The notes: generated by a model not told the origin, from the letters alone. 64,000 nucleotides of DNA from an uncultured Eubacteriales bacterium (GCA_949878485.1 CATLAM010000004.1:55868-119867), one strand, 5' to 3'. Shown: positions 7,394-16,220, counted from the first letter of the stretch. Numbers and translations are program-made.

Positions 7394-9339
7394 ATAAACT
7401 TGAAAAAATGAAAGAGTTGATTGAAAAAATTGACCTTTATAATTATCATTATTACACTATGGATGACCCTATTGTTTCAGATAAGGAATATGACCAAGTT
7501 TATTATGAACTTGTTGACCTTGAAAAAGAAACTGGAAAAATATTACCAAATTCTCCTACGCAAAGAGTGGGAGATGTTGTGCTTGACAAATTTGTTAAAC
7601 ATAAGCATGAACATCGCCTTTACAGCCTTTCCAAAGTCAGAGATTTTGATGATTTGGAAAAGTGGTGCAATGATATGCGAGAATTTGACGCAGACACAAA
7701 ATTTGCTTTGGAATATAAATATGACGGTTTACAACTTGTTTTGGAATATTTTGAAGGAAAGTTTTTCAGAGCAACAACTCGCGGTAATGGAGAAATTGGA
7801 GAAGATGTAACACTTCAAGTGAAAACAATTTCTTCTGTGCCATTGGAAATCGACTATAAAGGAAAACTTATCGTTCAAGGCGAAGGCATGATGACGAAAA
7901 AAGCATTTGAAATTTATAATCGCACTGCCGAAGTTTTGCTTAAAAATCCAAGAAATGGTGTGGCTGGGGCAATCAGAAATCTTGACCCTAAGGAAACCGC
8001 AAAGCGTAAGTTGGAATTCTATTGTTATTCAATTATTTTCTGCGAGAAGAAATTTTCTATGCAAGAAGAAATTCATGATTTCTTAGTTGAAAACAAATTC
8101 AATACTGGGCATTTTTTCAAAATCTGTGAAAGTGTTGAAGAAATTAAAAAAGAAATTGTTGCTGTTGGTGAAAAGAAAACAGTCCTTGAAATTGACATTG
8201 ATGGGATGGTTATTAAGGTCAATAATGTTGCACCACGCGAAGAGATTGGCTATACAAATAAGTTTCCTAAGTGGGCGATGGCTTATAAGTTTGAAGCGGA
8301 AGAAGTTTCAACTATGCTTGAAGATGTGATTTGGCAGGTGGGAAGAACTGGAAAGGTTTCTCCAACTGCTTGCTTACAGCCTGTTGAACTTGCAGGAGCG
8401 ACCATTTCAAGAGCGACACTAAACAACATTGAAGACATCAGAAAAAAGAATGTTTACTTAAACAGTCGAGTGTTTATCAGAAGAAGTAATGAAGTGATTC
8501 CTGAAGTGCTTGGTTTGGCAGAAAAATATGCAAATTCTGTGGAAATTGAAGAGCCAACAAATTGTCCATGTTGTCAAACGGCACTTATTAAAAAAGGTCC
8601 GCTTTTATATTGTCCTAATCATGATGGTTGCAAAGAACAAATTGTGTCAAGGCTTACTCACTTTGTTACTCGCGATGCATTCAACATTGAAGGTTTGTCT
8701 GAAAAGACAATAAGCCAGTTTTATGATGATCTTAATGTAAGGCATTATTCTGACCTTTATCACTTGACGAAAGAGCAGTTGATTGGTTTGGAAAAATTTA
8801 AAGACAAGAAAGCGGACAATGTGCTTTCCAGTGTTGAAAGAAGTAAGAATATTGAACTTTACCGATTTTTATATGGTCTTGGAATAAGTGAAGTGGGCAT
8901 CAAGACATCTAAAGATTTGGCAAAGACTTTTAAAACTTTGCAGAAAATTAAGGAAGCAAGCTTTGAAGAAATTGATGAAGTTGAAGATGTAGGTGGAGTG
9001 ATTGCACAAAACATATATGACTATTTCAGAGATGAAAATAACTTAAATGAAATTGACAGACTTTTAAATGTTGGTGTTGAGATTCAAGCAGTGGAAAGTG
9101 CAAAGTCAAACAAACTTAATGGTTTGACATTTGTGTTGACAGGAACACTTGAAAATTATTCGCGTGCTGAAATGTCTAAACTTATTGAAGAACATGGTGG
9201 GAAAACGGCTTCATCTGTGTCTAAAAACACTGACTATGTTTTGGCAGGAGAAGAAGCGGGAAGTAAACTTGACAAGGCAAGAAGTCTGGGTGTTAAGATT
9301 ATTTCAGAAAAAGAAATGCTTGCTTTGATTGAAGAATAA
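7390..9339 (+). CDS. ligA: NAD+-dependent DNA ligase LigA
   Basis: 649 residues, close to the usual 650-670. Seals nicks in duplex DNA using NAD+ in replication and repair. The adenylation domain carries E-Y-K-Y-D-G with catalytic Lys110. Then come an OB fold (from about 310), a four-Cys zinc finger (CPCC...C....C, about 390-420), a helix-hairpin-helix region (YGLGISEVGIKTSKDL onward) and a C-terminal BRCT domain (GLTFVLTGTLENYSRAEM). Translation is coupled to pcrA through an ATGA overlap. No missing residue was noticed. RNase P RNA follows. Confidence 0.97.
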   Translation: MNKLEKMKELIEKIDLYNYHYYTMDDPIVSDKEYDQVYYELVDLEKETGKILPNSPTQRVGDVVLDKFVKHKHEHRLYSLSKVRDFDDLEKWCNDMREFDADTKFALEYKYDGLQLVLEYFEGKFFRATTRGNGEIGEDVTLQVKTISSVPLEIDYKGKLIVQGEGMMTKKAFEIYNRTAEVLLKNPRNGVAGAIRNLDPKETAKRKLEFYCYSIIFCEKKFSMQEEIHDFLVENKFNTGHFFKICESVEEIKKEIVAVGEKKTVLEIDIDGMVIKVNNVAPREEIGYTNKFPKWAMAYKFEAEEVSTMLEDVIWQVGRTGKVSPTACLQPVELAGATISRATLNNIEDIRKKNVYLNSRVFIRRSNEVIPEVLGLAEKYANSVEIEEPTNCPCCQTALIKKGPLLYCPNHDGCKEQIVSRLTHFVTRDAFNIEGLSEKTISQFYDDLNVRHYSDLYHLTKEQLIGLEKFKDKKADNVLSSVERSKNIELYRFLYGLGISEVGIKTSKDLAKTFKTLQKIKEASFEEIDEVEDVGGVIAQNIYDYFRDENNLNEIDRLLNVGVEIQAVESAKSNKLNGLTFVLTGTLENYSRAEMSKLIEEHGGKTASSVSKNTDYVLAGEEAGSKLDKARSLGVKIISEKEMLALIEE

Positions 9340-9391
9340 ATTTTTAAATTGTCTTGATTTTTGTTTACTTTTGTGATAGAATAGGTTTTGT

Positions 9392-9734
9392 CAGTTAGCC
9401 AGATGGTCGCTGTGTGCTTGTAGTGAGCACAGAGAGGAAAGTCCGAGCATCTAAAGAACATGGTGCAAGTTAACGGCTTGTGGGGGCGACCCTAAGGACA
9501 GTGCAACAGAAATAGACTACCCAAATTATGTTTGGGAAAAGATGGAAAGGTAGAGTAAGAGCCTACCGGAGAATTGGTGACAATTCTCGCTCTGTAAACC
9601 CCACCTGATGCAAGGCTAAGTTTGGACATATGAGTGTTCTTTCTCGTCCAACAATAATACCGCTTGAACTTATCGGTGACGATAAGTCTGGAAAGATGGC
9701 CATCCAATACAGAACTCGGCTTATAGACTAACTG
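9392..9734 (+). ncRNA. rnpB: RNase P RNA
   Basis: Catalytic RNA of RNase P, which removes the 5' leader from pre-tRNAs. The conserved core blocks are present: GAGGAAAGTCCGAGC near 9434-9448 and ACAGAACTCGGCTTATAG near 9709-9726. Helix P1 forms between CAGTTAG (9392-9398) and CTAACTG (9728-9734). Length is about 343 nt. It lies 50 bp after ligA and ends in its own terminator. The general layout looks more like the ancestral A type than the Bacillus B type, but I did not fold it. Confidence 0.95.
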
Positions 9735-9740
9735 ATTTTA

Positions 9741-9768
9741 ATAGGTGCAAATTTGTGCCTATTTTTTT
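9741..9768 (+). terminator. Terminator of rnpB
   Basis: Stem ATAGGTGCA / TGTGCCTAT (two G-U pairs) with loop AATT, then a run of seven T. The following 155 bp to 9925 are extremely AT-rich, with no gene seen. Confidence 0.8.
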
Positions 9769-9925
9769 ATTTATTTTAAATTAATTTTTTTTAATTTTAA
9801 TATAATTTATTATTAATTTTTTAAAAATAAACAAAAATTTGCATAAATATTTTAAAATTCGACAGCAAAATTATTTAGTTATTTAAAAATAATTATTAAT
9901 ATTCTTTTAAAATTATCTATTAAAT

Positions 9926-10516
9926 TTATTTATTTTCCATATTTTTAATAAAAATTCCCCCTAAATTTTCAGCGTTATTGATGGTTATTTGATGTTTTCC
10001 ATCGATTTTGTTTGTTCCATGTGTTTTGGAGTTTTTAAAATGCAGACAAAGATGACCGTTTAAAACATTATTTTCAGAAAATCCATGTGGATATATGCAC
10101 AAACTTGCAGGTAAGTAAGCATTGTCGTTTAAAACAACCAAAACTGGACGGCGTTCCCAAGAAAAATTTTGGCAAATGTTGTTTATTATTTCTGCGTTTG
10201 AAGAGTTTTTAATCTCTATGTCTGCATGATTTTTTCCACCTGTTCTTTGCACAAAAAATGATTCTTCAGTTTTTAAATCCACAATTTCAAATTCGCATTG
10301 AATTGGCAAAATGCTGTCAATGTAATTCCAATCTAAATCCAAGATTTTTGGTGTTTGATTTGCATCATTTTGAAGTTCTGTTTCAAAGTGATTGTTTATT
10401 TCAAAGACTTGTTTCCTTGTCAAATTTACTTGATTGCTTAAAACAGGATATGGCAAAAGCATGCTTACCACTGCCAAACCAACAACAAAACACATTATAT
10501 AAAAAAGTTTCTGCAT
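9926..10516 (-). CDS. Secreted or membrane-anchored protein, uncharacterised family
   Basis: 196 residues. An N-terminal hydrophobic segment (residues 4-27, FYIMCFVVGLAVVSMLLPY) suggests a signal peptide or anchor, so the rest should be extracytoplasmic. The C-terminal two thirds resemble a family I have seen in clostridial envelope proteins without an assigned function. Conserved-looking points are SFFVQRTGGKNHADIE, SWERRPVLVVL, IYPHG and GHLCLHFKNSKTHG followed by a Gln-containing HQITI. The cluster of His, Cys and Asp suggests a metal site or hydrolase but this is only a guess. No Shine-Dalgarno precedes the ATG; TAAAAC lies close upstream. The gene is transcribed alone, divergent from the YkvI-like gene. 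Confidence 0.65.
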   Translation of the reverse strand: MQKLFYIMCFVVGLAVVSMLLPYPVLSNQVNLTRKQVFEINNHFETELQNDANQTPKILDLDWNYIDSILPIQCEFEIVDLKTEESFFVQRTGGKNHADIEIKNSSNAEIINNICQNFSWERRPVLVVLNDNAYLPASLCIYPHGFSENNVLNGHLCLHFKNSKTHGTNKIDGKHQITINNAENLGGIFIKNMENK

Positions 10517-10582
10517 AGTTTTATTTTGCTTATGTTGAAAGTTTTAATTCATTAAATTTGTTTTGTTTTAATATTATATAAC

Positions 10583-11605
10583 ATGTCCAAAGTTTTTGTT
10601 GTGGTCTTTCTGATTTTTGGCACGGTTGTGGGTTCAGGTTTTGCCAGTGGAAAAGAGATTTTTGTGTATTTCAGTCGTTTTGGTGAGTGGTCTTATCTTT
10701 ATATTTTGTTGTCTGGAATTTTGTTTTTCTTTTTGTTTTATTTCTTTCTTCGTTTTGGTGAGAAAATTTTGCAAAAGGTGGAGCAGATTAAAATAATCAA
10801 CTGGATTATTCTTTTTATCTCCATAATTTTTTGTTCTTCCATGTTTGCAGGAATTAAAAACTTGTTTGCTTATTTCCCAACATGGCTTTATGTAACTTTG
10901 CTTATTGTGCTTTTAATTTTGACTTTCTGTTTAACGGTTAAAGGAATAGGCGGACTTGAAAAACTTAACATGATTTTAATGCCAGTGGCTTCCATTGTAT
11001 TTTTGGGAGTTTTAATTTATGGGGCAACGCTTTCTTCAGGTTTTAAAATGGAAACAAATGCGTTGGCAGGTCTTTTATACAGTCCACTTTATGTGGCTTT
11101 AAACACATCAATTAGTGGGCTTATAATTGCCAAGGTTGGAAAAGATTTAAGTAAAAAACAGACCTTCTTTTCCAGTCTGTTTTCCACTTTAATTATTTTA
11201 GTTTTCTTGTTTTTAGGTAACTTTGTTCTAAGGCAAAACCCAATGGTTTATGCAAGCGAAATGCCATTTCTTACACTTATGCAAAACAGCAAGGTGATGT
11301 TTATTTTGATTTATCTTGTCTTGTTTGCAGGTTGTTTCACAACATTGATGTCACTTTGCATAACGCTTAAAATATATTTTGAAAAGTTTGTTTCTGACCA
11401 AAAGTTTTCAAGTGCTTTGGCAGTGTTTATTCCTTGCATTTTAAGTTCGATTGGGTTTTCAAGAATTGTGTCTTTATTTTATCCACTTGCAAGTGTTTTA
11501 GGAATTTTTATCTTGTTATTTGTGATATTTTCTTTCAAGCAGACTGACAAGGAAATACATTCCAAATGCCAAGACGCACAGAACTGCCGTCGACGCCATG
11601 ACTAG
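10583..11605 (+). CDS. YkvI-like membrane transporter
   Basis: 340-residue polytopic protein with about ten hydrophobic segments. The N-terminal segment GTVVGSGFASGKEIFVYFSR matches the first helix of YkvI-type proteins of the APC/LeuT-fold superfamily, whose glycine-rich stretch interrupts helix 1. Substrate is unknown. The start has no Shine-Dalgarno but TATTAT ends five bases before the ATG, so a leaderless mRNA is likely. The last 90 bp overlap the 3' end of the convergent ABC permease gene; the final 25 residues are hydrophilic (SFKQTDKEIHSK...) and may be an accidental extension after loss of an earlier stop. Confidence 0.8.
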   Translation: MSKVFVVVFLIFGTVVGSGFASGKEIFVYFSRFGEWSYLYILLSGILFFFLFYFFLRFGEKILQKVEQIKIINWIILFISIIFCSSMFAGIKNLFAYFPTWLYVTLLIVLLILTFCLTVKGIGGLEKLNMILMPVASIVFLGVLIYGATLSSGFKMETNALAGLLYSPLYVALNTSISGLIIAKVGKDLSKKQTFFSSLFSTLIILVFLFLGNFVLRQNPMVYASEMPFLTLMQNSKVMFILIYLVLFAGCFTTLMSLCITLKIYFEKFVSDQKFSSALAVFIPCILSSIGFSRIVSLFYPLASVLGIFILLFVIFSFKQTDKEIHSKCQDAQNCRRRHD

Positions 11606-12328
11606 ATCTATTTTGAAAATCTGTCCGCCATAAACAATCAGATAGCCAAGTCCTGCTTTGCTGGTTAGATATTCTCCCATGATGCTTCCAACCCAACTCA
11701 TGCCGACATTGATTTTTAAAACCGAAATGAAATCTGGCATGGACGATGGAAGAACAAGTTTGAAAAATATCTGCCATTTATTTGCATGCATTGATTTGAG
11801 AAGAAGTATTTTTCCTTCATCAACTGACATGAATGCTGACAGCATGCTCATGGTGGTGATTACGATGCAAATTAAAACGCACATCAAAATTATGGCACTT
11901 GTGCCTGCACCAACCCAAAGGATGATGATTGGGCCAAGAGCAATTTTTGGAAGTGAGTTTAAAACCACAATGTATGGTTCAAAAACTTTGCGGACATTTT
12001 CGTTCCACCAAAGTGCAACTGCAATTAAATATCCAAGCACAGTGGCTATGCCGAAGCCAATAAGGGTTTCATAAAGGGTGACCCAACTGTTATATAAAAG
12101 CGTGCCATTTTGTGCCATGGAAACGATTTGCATGACAATTCTTGATGGTGAACTTATGAAGAAGGGGTCAAGCACTCCAACTGCTGTCAAAAGTTCCCAT
12201 AATCCTATAAACGCTGCCAGAACAAATATACGGAAGAATATTATGGCAAATTTGTTTCTTTTAAGTCTCTTTACATAATCTTTATGAGCCTTTGAAAAGT
12301 TAGTCGTTTTTGTTTGAGTTTTTTTCAT
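11516..12328 (-). CDS. ABC importer permease, NitT/TauT (SsuC/ThiX) type
   Basis: 270 residues with six predicted membrane helices. The cytoplasmic EAA loop is visible as ANKWQIFFKLVLPSSMPDFISVLKI. The pattern LWELLTAVGVLDPFFISSPSRI near the N-terminus is typical of permeases for nitrate, taurine/sulfonate, or thiamine-precursor uptake. The start chosen is ATG 12328, with GGAG ten bases upstream, overlapping the ATPase gene by 29 bp; an ATG at 12415 would add 29 residues inside the ATPase frame. Substrate-binding protein is not encoded nearby, so the substrate stays open. Confidence 0.87.
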   Translation of the reverse strand: MKKTQTKTTNFSKAHKDYVKRLKRNKFAIIFFRIFVLAAFIGLWELLTAVGVLDPFFISSPSRIVMQIVSMAQNGTLLYNSWVTLYETLIGFGIATVLGYLIAVALWWNENVRKVFEPYIVVLNSLPKIALGPIIILWVGAGTSAIILMCVLICIVITTMSMLSAFMSVDEGKILLLKSMHANKWQIFFKLVLPSSMPDFISVLKINVGMSWVGSIMGEYLTSKAGLGYLIVYGGQIFKIDLVMASTAVLCVLAFGMYFLVSLLERKYHK

Positions 12329-13079
12329 TTGTAAGTTCACTCCAAATTTTATTAAACAAATCAGAGAAATTTTTGTCTTTGCGTTTCTTAAGCGGAGTAA
12401 CACCTTCAAGGTCAAGGAAAATATTGTCCTTAATTGTTGCTGGACGGGATGAAAGAACCAAAATTTTGTCAGACATTGAAAGGGCTTCTGAAATGTCGTG
12501 TGTCACGAGCAGTGCCGATTTTTTTTCTGATTTAATTATGGAATAGACATCATCACAAACTGAAAGTCTGGTTTGATAGTCAAGCGCCGAAAAAGGTTCA
12601 TCAAGCAAAAGCAGTTTTGGTTCAAGCACCAAAGTGCGAATAAGTGCCACTCTTTGACGCATTCCACCCGAAAGTTGTCTTGGCTTTTGATTTTTAAAAC
12701 TATAAAGGTCATATTTTTTAAGCAAGTCTTCTGCTTTGGCAAGTTTTTCATCCTTGTTTTCAGGTTTTTGAATTTCTATTCCTAAAGCGATGTTTTTCCA
12801 AACGCTACGCCATTCGAGAAGATGGTCTTTTTGAAACATGTATCCAATTTTTGTTCGGTCGATTTTGTTTTCTCCGTCAAGCAAAATTTCTCCGCTGGAA
12901 GGCTTTAAAAGTCCTGCTGTAAGGGAAAGAATGGTTGTTTTTCCACAACCACTTGGCCCAACAAGCGAAGCAAAAGATTCTTCTTCAACATTGAAATTAA
13001 CATTGTTTAAAGCAAAAATTTCGTCAGTTTTCGTTTGATAGAAATAATTGACATTTTTAAAAGTTAGTATGTTTTTCAT
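12300..13079 (-). CDS. ABC importer ATP-binding protein, NitT/TauT (SsuB/ThiZ) type
   Basis: 259 residues. Walker A GPSGCGKT, Q-loop YMFQKDHLLEWRSVWKN, intact signature LSGGMRQR, Walker B LLLLDEPFSALD and H-loop VTHDISEAL are all present, in contrast to the degenerate exporter ATPase at 3221-4192. It energises the permease downstream in the same operon. AGGAAAG precedes the ATG. The Q-loop sequence DHLLEWRSVWKNI is characteristic of SsuB/TauB-type importers. The operon lacks the periplasmic-type binding protein such systems need; it may be encoded elsewhere. Confidence 0.9.
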   Translation of the reverse strand: MKNILTFKNVNYFYQTKTDEIFALNNVNFNVEEESFASLVGPSGCGKTTILSLTAGLLKPSSGEILLDGENKIDRTKIGYMFQKDHLLEWRSVWKNIALGIEIQKPENKDEKLAKAEDLLKKYDLYSFKNQKPRQLSGGMRQRVALIRTLVLEPKLLLLDEPFSALDYQTRLSVCDDVYSIIKSEKKSALLVTHDISEALSMSDKILVLSSRPATIKDNIFLDLEGVTPLKKRKDKNFSDLFNKIWSELTNEKNSNKND

Positions 13080-13172
13080 ATTCTTTCCTAAGTTTGTAAG
13101 AAATTACTCCTTACAATTACATTCTATTTTGATTGCAATTTTTTGTTCCTTAAAAATTTTTGTCACGGTTTG

Positions 13173-13201
13173 TTGAATTTGCAAAATTTACAGGTTAAAA
13201 T
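13173..13201 (+). promoter_or_regulatory. Promoter of the phage-type structural cluster
   Basis: TTGAAT (13173-13178), a 17-nt spacer and TAAAAT (13196-13201), 24 bp before the first start codon of the cluster. It appears to be the only good promoter before the terminator at 20385-20414, so the whole cluster may be one transcript made by the host sigma-A polymerase. Confidence 0.55.
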
Positions 13202-13224
13202 GACGGCAAAAGTTGAAGGTGAAC

Positions 13225-13515
13225 ATGGACGAAGAAGAAATTAAAAGGGCGTTGCTTAAAAAGGCAGTTGGTTTTGAGAGTGATGAAGTGGTGGAAGAAT
13301 ACACCACAGATGAAAACGGAAACGCAATTTTAAGCAAGCGAAAGATTACAAAAAAATTTAATCCGCCTGACATTTCGGCACTTCGTTTTTTGTTGGAACA
13401 AGAAAGTTTGACGGATGACGAGATTTCTAAAATGACAGATGAACAACTTTTGTTGGAAAAACAACGCCTTTTGCAACTTTTAAAAGAAAAGGAGAGAGAA
13501 GATGAAAATGTCTGA
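13225..13515 (+). CDS. Phage cluster protein resembling the C-terminus of small terminases
   Basis: 96-residue acidic protein, first gene of the phage-type cluster. The stretch KRALLKKAVGFESDEV...KRKITKKFNPPDISALRFLLE recalls the C-terminal segment of small terminase subunits, where K-x-x-PPD-x-x-A-x-x-F-x-L is common. The DNA-binding helix-turn-helix that normally precedes it is missing. The rest is a helical Glu/Lys/Leu region. GAAGGTG lies just before ATG 13225; a TTG at 13213 in frame is less likely. The next gene overlaps by 14 bp. The terminase link is inference from a motif, and it could instead be a small virion or regulatory protein. Confidence 0.6.
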   Translation: MDEEEIKRALLKKAVGFESDEVVEEYTTDENGNAILSKRKITKKFNPPDISALRFLLEQESLTDDEISKMTDEQLLLEKQRLLQLLKEKEREDENV

Positions 13516-13717
13516 ATGTAACGGTCAAATTAAGTGTGATTTTTATGGTTGCACCCATTTGGCAAAATACAGTTTTTCCACAAAAGGTTTTTTGAAAAGA
13601 GAACTTAATTTTTGTGATGACTGTATGAAAGAAATGTTTGAATGTTTTTCTAAGGCTTGCATTCCCAAACCAGTTGAAGCACCTTTCAAAAGAAAAACTA
13701 AAAAGGAGACAAAATGA
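13502..13717 (+). CDS. Small Cys-rich protein, zinc-ribbon-like
   Basis: 71 residues with CDFYGC near the N-terminus and FCDDC about 22 residues on, a spacing consistent with a four-Cys zinc knuckle; two further Cys (FECFSKAC) follow and the tail is basic. AAAAGGAG precedes the ATG. It overlaps the gene before by 14 bp and the portal gene by four bases (ATGA), so it is tightly built into the structural operon. Role unknown; zinc-binding is inferred from the Cys pattern only. Confidence 0.65.
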   Translation: MKMSECNGQIKCDFYGCTHLAKYSFSTKGFLKRELNFCDDCMKEMFECFSKACIPKPVEAPFKRKTKKETK

Positions 13718-15558
13718 AAAAAACAGTGGAAAATGAATTGGTTAGGCAAACATTGGAGGACTTTGAAGCAAGGGTTAAAGAAAGAAAAAGTTTTGACAGT
13801 CAATGGCAGTTGAACATGAATTTCTATATGGGAAATCAATATTGTGATGTAGGTTATGGTGGATTTGTCAGAGAAACTGACAAACAATTTTTCTGGCAAG
13901 AAAGAGAAGTATTTAACCACATTGCACCTATTGTGGATATGCGACTTTCCAAACTTTACAAAATAAAGCCTAAGATGCATGTGTTGCCATCAACAAATGA
14001 AGAACAAGACATCTATACTGCCAAAGTTGGCAAGAAAATTTTAAGTTCGATTACATCTAAGTTGAATTTGTATGACAAAATCAACCAAGCAACCAAGTGG
14101 AGTGAAATTTGTGGAACAAGTTTTTACAAAATTTCTTGGAATGCCGAACTTGGACAAGTTGTAGCAATAAATGATGATGGGAAAGTTATTAAGACTGGAG
14201 AAGTGCAAATAAGCGTTTGCAGTCCTTTTGAAATTTATCCAGATAATGTTACGCATGAAAATTTAAGTGAATGTCAAAGCATTATTCATGCCAAGGCTTA
14301 TACTGTGGAACAAATTAAGCAAATTTATGGTGTGGAAGTTGCAGGAAAGGAAACAAAAGTTTATTCACTTGACAGTGTGACATCTGCTCTTGGCGGACTT
14401 GGACTTGGCGGTTTTGCCACTAAGTTGGAAGAAACAACATTGAAAAACAGTGCCATTGTCATTGAAAAATATGTCAGACCAACAAGCGAATATCCAGACG
14501 GCAGATTTATCGTGATTGCTGGAGATGTGCTTGTGCATGACGGGGAACTTCCTTATGTCAATGGTTTTGACGGACAAAGGGATTTTCCATTCATCATGCA
14601 GGTGTGCAGTGATGAAGTTGGATGCTTCTGGGGTGTAAGTATGATCAACAGACTTATACCAATCCAAAGAGCGTATAATGCTGTTAAAAACCGCAAGCAT
14701 GAATATCTTAATCGTTTGACCATGGGAGTTTTAACCGTTGAAGATGGAAGTGTGGATATTGATGACCTTGAAGATGAAGGTCTTGCCCCTGGGAAAATTT
14801 TGGTTTACAGACAAGGTGCAAATGCTCCTAAATATTTGGGTGGAGAAAATGTGCCAACTGACTTTGAAAAGGAAGAAGAAAGGTTGTTGAAAGAGTTTTC
14901 TTCTTTGGCAAGTGTAAGTGAAGTGGGAAATATGGACAGCGTTTCCAGCATGAGTGGTGTTGCATTGGAACTTTTGCTTGATGAAAATGAAAGCAGGCTT
15001 AGATATGCCACTGACAGCGTTAAAAATGCCATAAAAGATTTGGCTAAGCAAGTTTTAAGACTTTACAGACAATTTGCCACTTTTCCAAGACTTGTGAAAA
15101 TTGTTGGAGAAAATGGAGAACTTGACATCTTCTATTTCAGAAGCAGTGACATTTCCAGTGACGATGTTCAGTTTGATGTGGAAAATGAAAGTAATGACAC
15201 TTTGACTCAACGCAGAGATATGATTTTCTCTTTGCTTGACAAGGGGCTTTTTTATGATGAAAATGGAAAGATTTCCAATTCATTAAAGACCAAAATCTTG
15301 GAAGATATTGGTTTTGGCACTTGGGAGAACAAAATTGATTTGGAAGATTTGCACATTAAAAATGCTGACAACGAAAACAAAAGAATGCTTGCTGGCGAAG
15401 ATGTGGAAGTTAAAGAAATTGATGACCACCAAATTCACATTAAGCAACATGTTGCGTCAATGCTTAACAATGTCTATAATGGCGACACAGACAGAGTTAT
15501 TGAAAAGAAGTTTTTAAAACATTTAAACAATCACAAAGAAAATTTGAAAGGAGAATGA
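13714..15558 (+). CDS. Phage portal protein (podovirus/P22-like)
   Basis: 614 residues. Portal proteins form the dodecameric ring at the capsid vertex through which DNA is packaged and ejected. The sequence has the hallmarks of short-tailed-phage portals: an N-terminal helical region (FEARVKERKSFDSQWQLNMNFYMGNQY), NHIAPIVDMRLSKLYKIKPKM, GTSFYKISWN, SPFEIYPDNV, a wing region and the stem/crown helix region GCFWGVSMINRLIPIQRAYN. P22 portal is longer (about 725). No frameshift or stop is present. It is followed at once by scaffold and capsid genes, the standard head-module order, but no large terminase lies upstream. Confidence 0.87.
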   Translation: MKKTVENELVRQTLEDFEARVKERKSFDSQWQLNMNFYMGNQYCDVGYGGFVRETDKQFFWQEREVFNHIAPIVDMRLSKLYKIKPKMHVLPSTNEEQDIYTAKVGKKILSSITSKLNLYDKINQATKWSEICGTSFYKISWNAELGQVVAINDDGKVIKTGEVQISVCSPFEIYPDNVTHENLSECQSIIHAKAYTVEQIKQIYGVEVAGKETKVYSLDSVTSALGGLGLGGFATKLEETTLKNSAIVIEKYVRPTSEYPDGRFIVIAGDVLVHDGELPYVNGFDGQRDFPFIMQVCSDEVGCFWGVSMINRLIPIQRAYNAVKNRKHEYLNRLTMGVLTVEDGSVDIDDLEDEGLAPGKILVYRQGANAPKYLGGENVPTDFEKEEERLLKEFSSLASVSEVGNMDSVSSMSGVALELLLDENESRLRYATDSVKNAIKDLAKQVLRLYRQFATFPRLVKIVGENGELDIFYFRSSDISSDDVQFDVENESNDTLTQRRDMIFSLLDKGLFYDENGKISNSLKTKILEDIGFGTWENKIDLEDLHIKNADNENKRMLAGEDVEVKEIDDHQIHIKQHVASMLNNVYNGDTDRVIEKKFLKHLNNHKENLKGE

Positions 15559-15560
15559 TT

Positions 15561-16199
15561 ATGGAAGAAATAAAAAACGGAGAACAACCAGAAATGCTTG
15601 AAACCTTGGAAAAGGACGAGAATATGGGCTCTCCAGCGGTGACAGAAGAAGAGAATGCTGAAAGCAAGTTAAGTGAAGCAGAAAGGGGCGTTCCCATTGG
15701 TAAATTTAAAAGTGTAGATGACTTATTCAATGCTTACAACAATCTTCAATCTGAATTCAACAGAAAATGTCAAAGACTTTCCGAACTTGAAAAAGATAAA
15801 ACTGCCATATCTGTGGAAGATAAGTTGGAAGCGGATTTTAAGCAGTTCCTTTTAGACAATCAAGAAGCGTTTGCTTATGCGGATGAAATTAAATCCAAAG
15901 TTATGCAAGATGAAAGTCTTAAAAAACAGGCTCAACCATTTGAAAAAGTTTGGGCTGAAATGGTGCTTGGAAAGATAAATGCCAAAGACCGAGCAAAAGA
16001 GCCTTTAATTCAAAATCTTGTCTTAAATGACGAAGATTTAAAAAATTTGGTAATTGAAAACTATATGAAACAACTTCAAGAACAAAAAACTCCTTTTATA
16101 ATGTCTTCTGGGTCTGGAGAAAGGGTAACCAAAGCGGTTGCCCCTAAACCAGATTCTTTTGAACAAGCCAAAAAGGTGGTTCTGGATTTGCTTTCATAA
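15561..16199 (+). CDS. Phage capsid scaffolding protein
   Basis: 212 residues, acidic and helical, between portal and major capsid genes where scaffolds sit. The segment GKFKSVDDLFNAYNNLQSEF with the following coiled coil is recurrent in scaffolding proteins of short-tailed phages, and the basic/hydrophobic C-terminal end (FEQAKKVVLDLLS) could be the capsid-binding helix. Scaffolds guide procapsid assembly and then leave or are cleaved. ATG 15561 is seven bases after AGGAG; ATG 15555, overlapping the portal stop, is only one base from it and is rejected. Confidence 0.78.
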   Translation: MEEIKNGEQPEMLETLEKDENMGSPAVTEEENAESKLSEAERGVPIGKFKSVDDLFNAYNNLQSEFNRKCQRLSELEKDKTAISVEDKLEADFKQFLLDNQEAFAYADEIKSKVMQDESLKKQAQPFEKVWAEMVLGKINAKDRAKEPLIQNLVLNDEDLKNLVIENYMKQLQEQKTPFIMSSGSGERVTKAVAPKPDSFEQAKKVVLDLLS

Positions 16200-16220
16200 A
16201 ACAAAAAGGAGAAAAATTAA

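Noticed and set aside
9492..9707. Open frame on the minus strand inside the RNase P RNA
   Set aside because: It lies within a well supported non-coding RNA and the product has no protein-like features.
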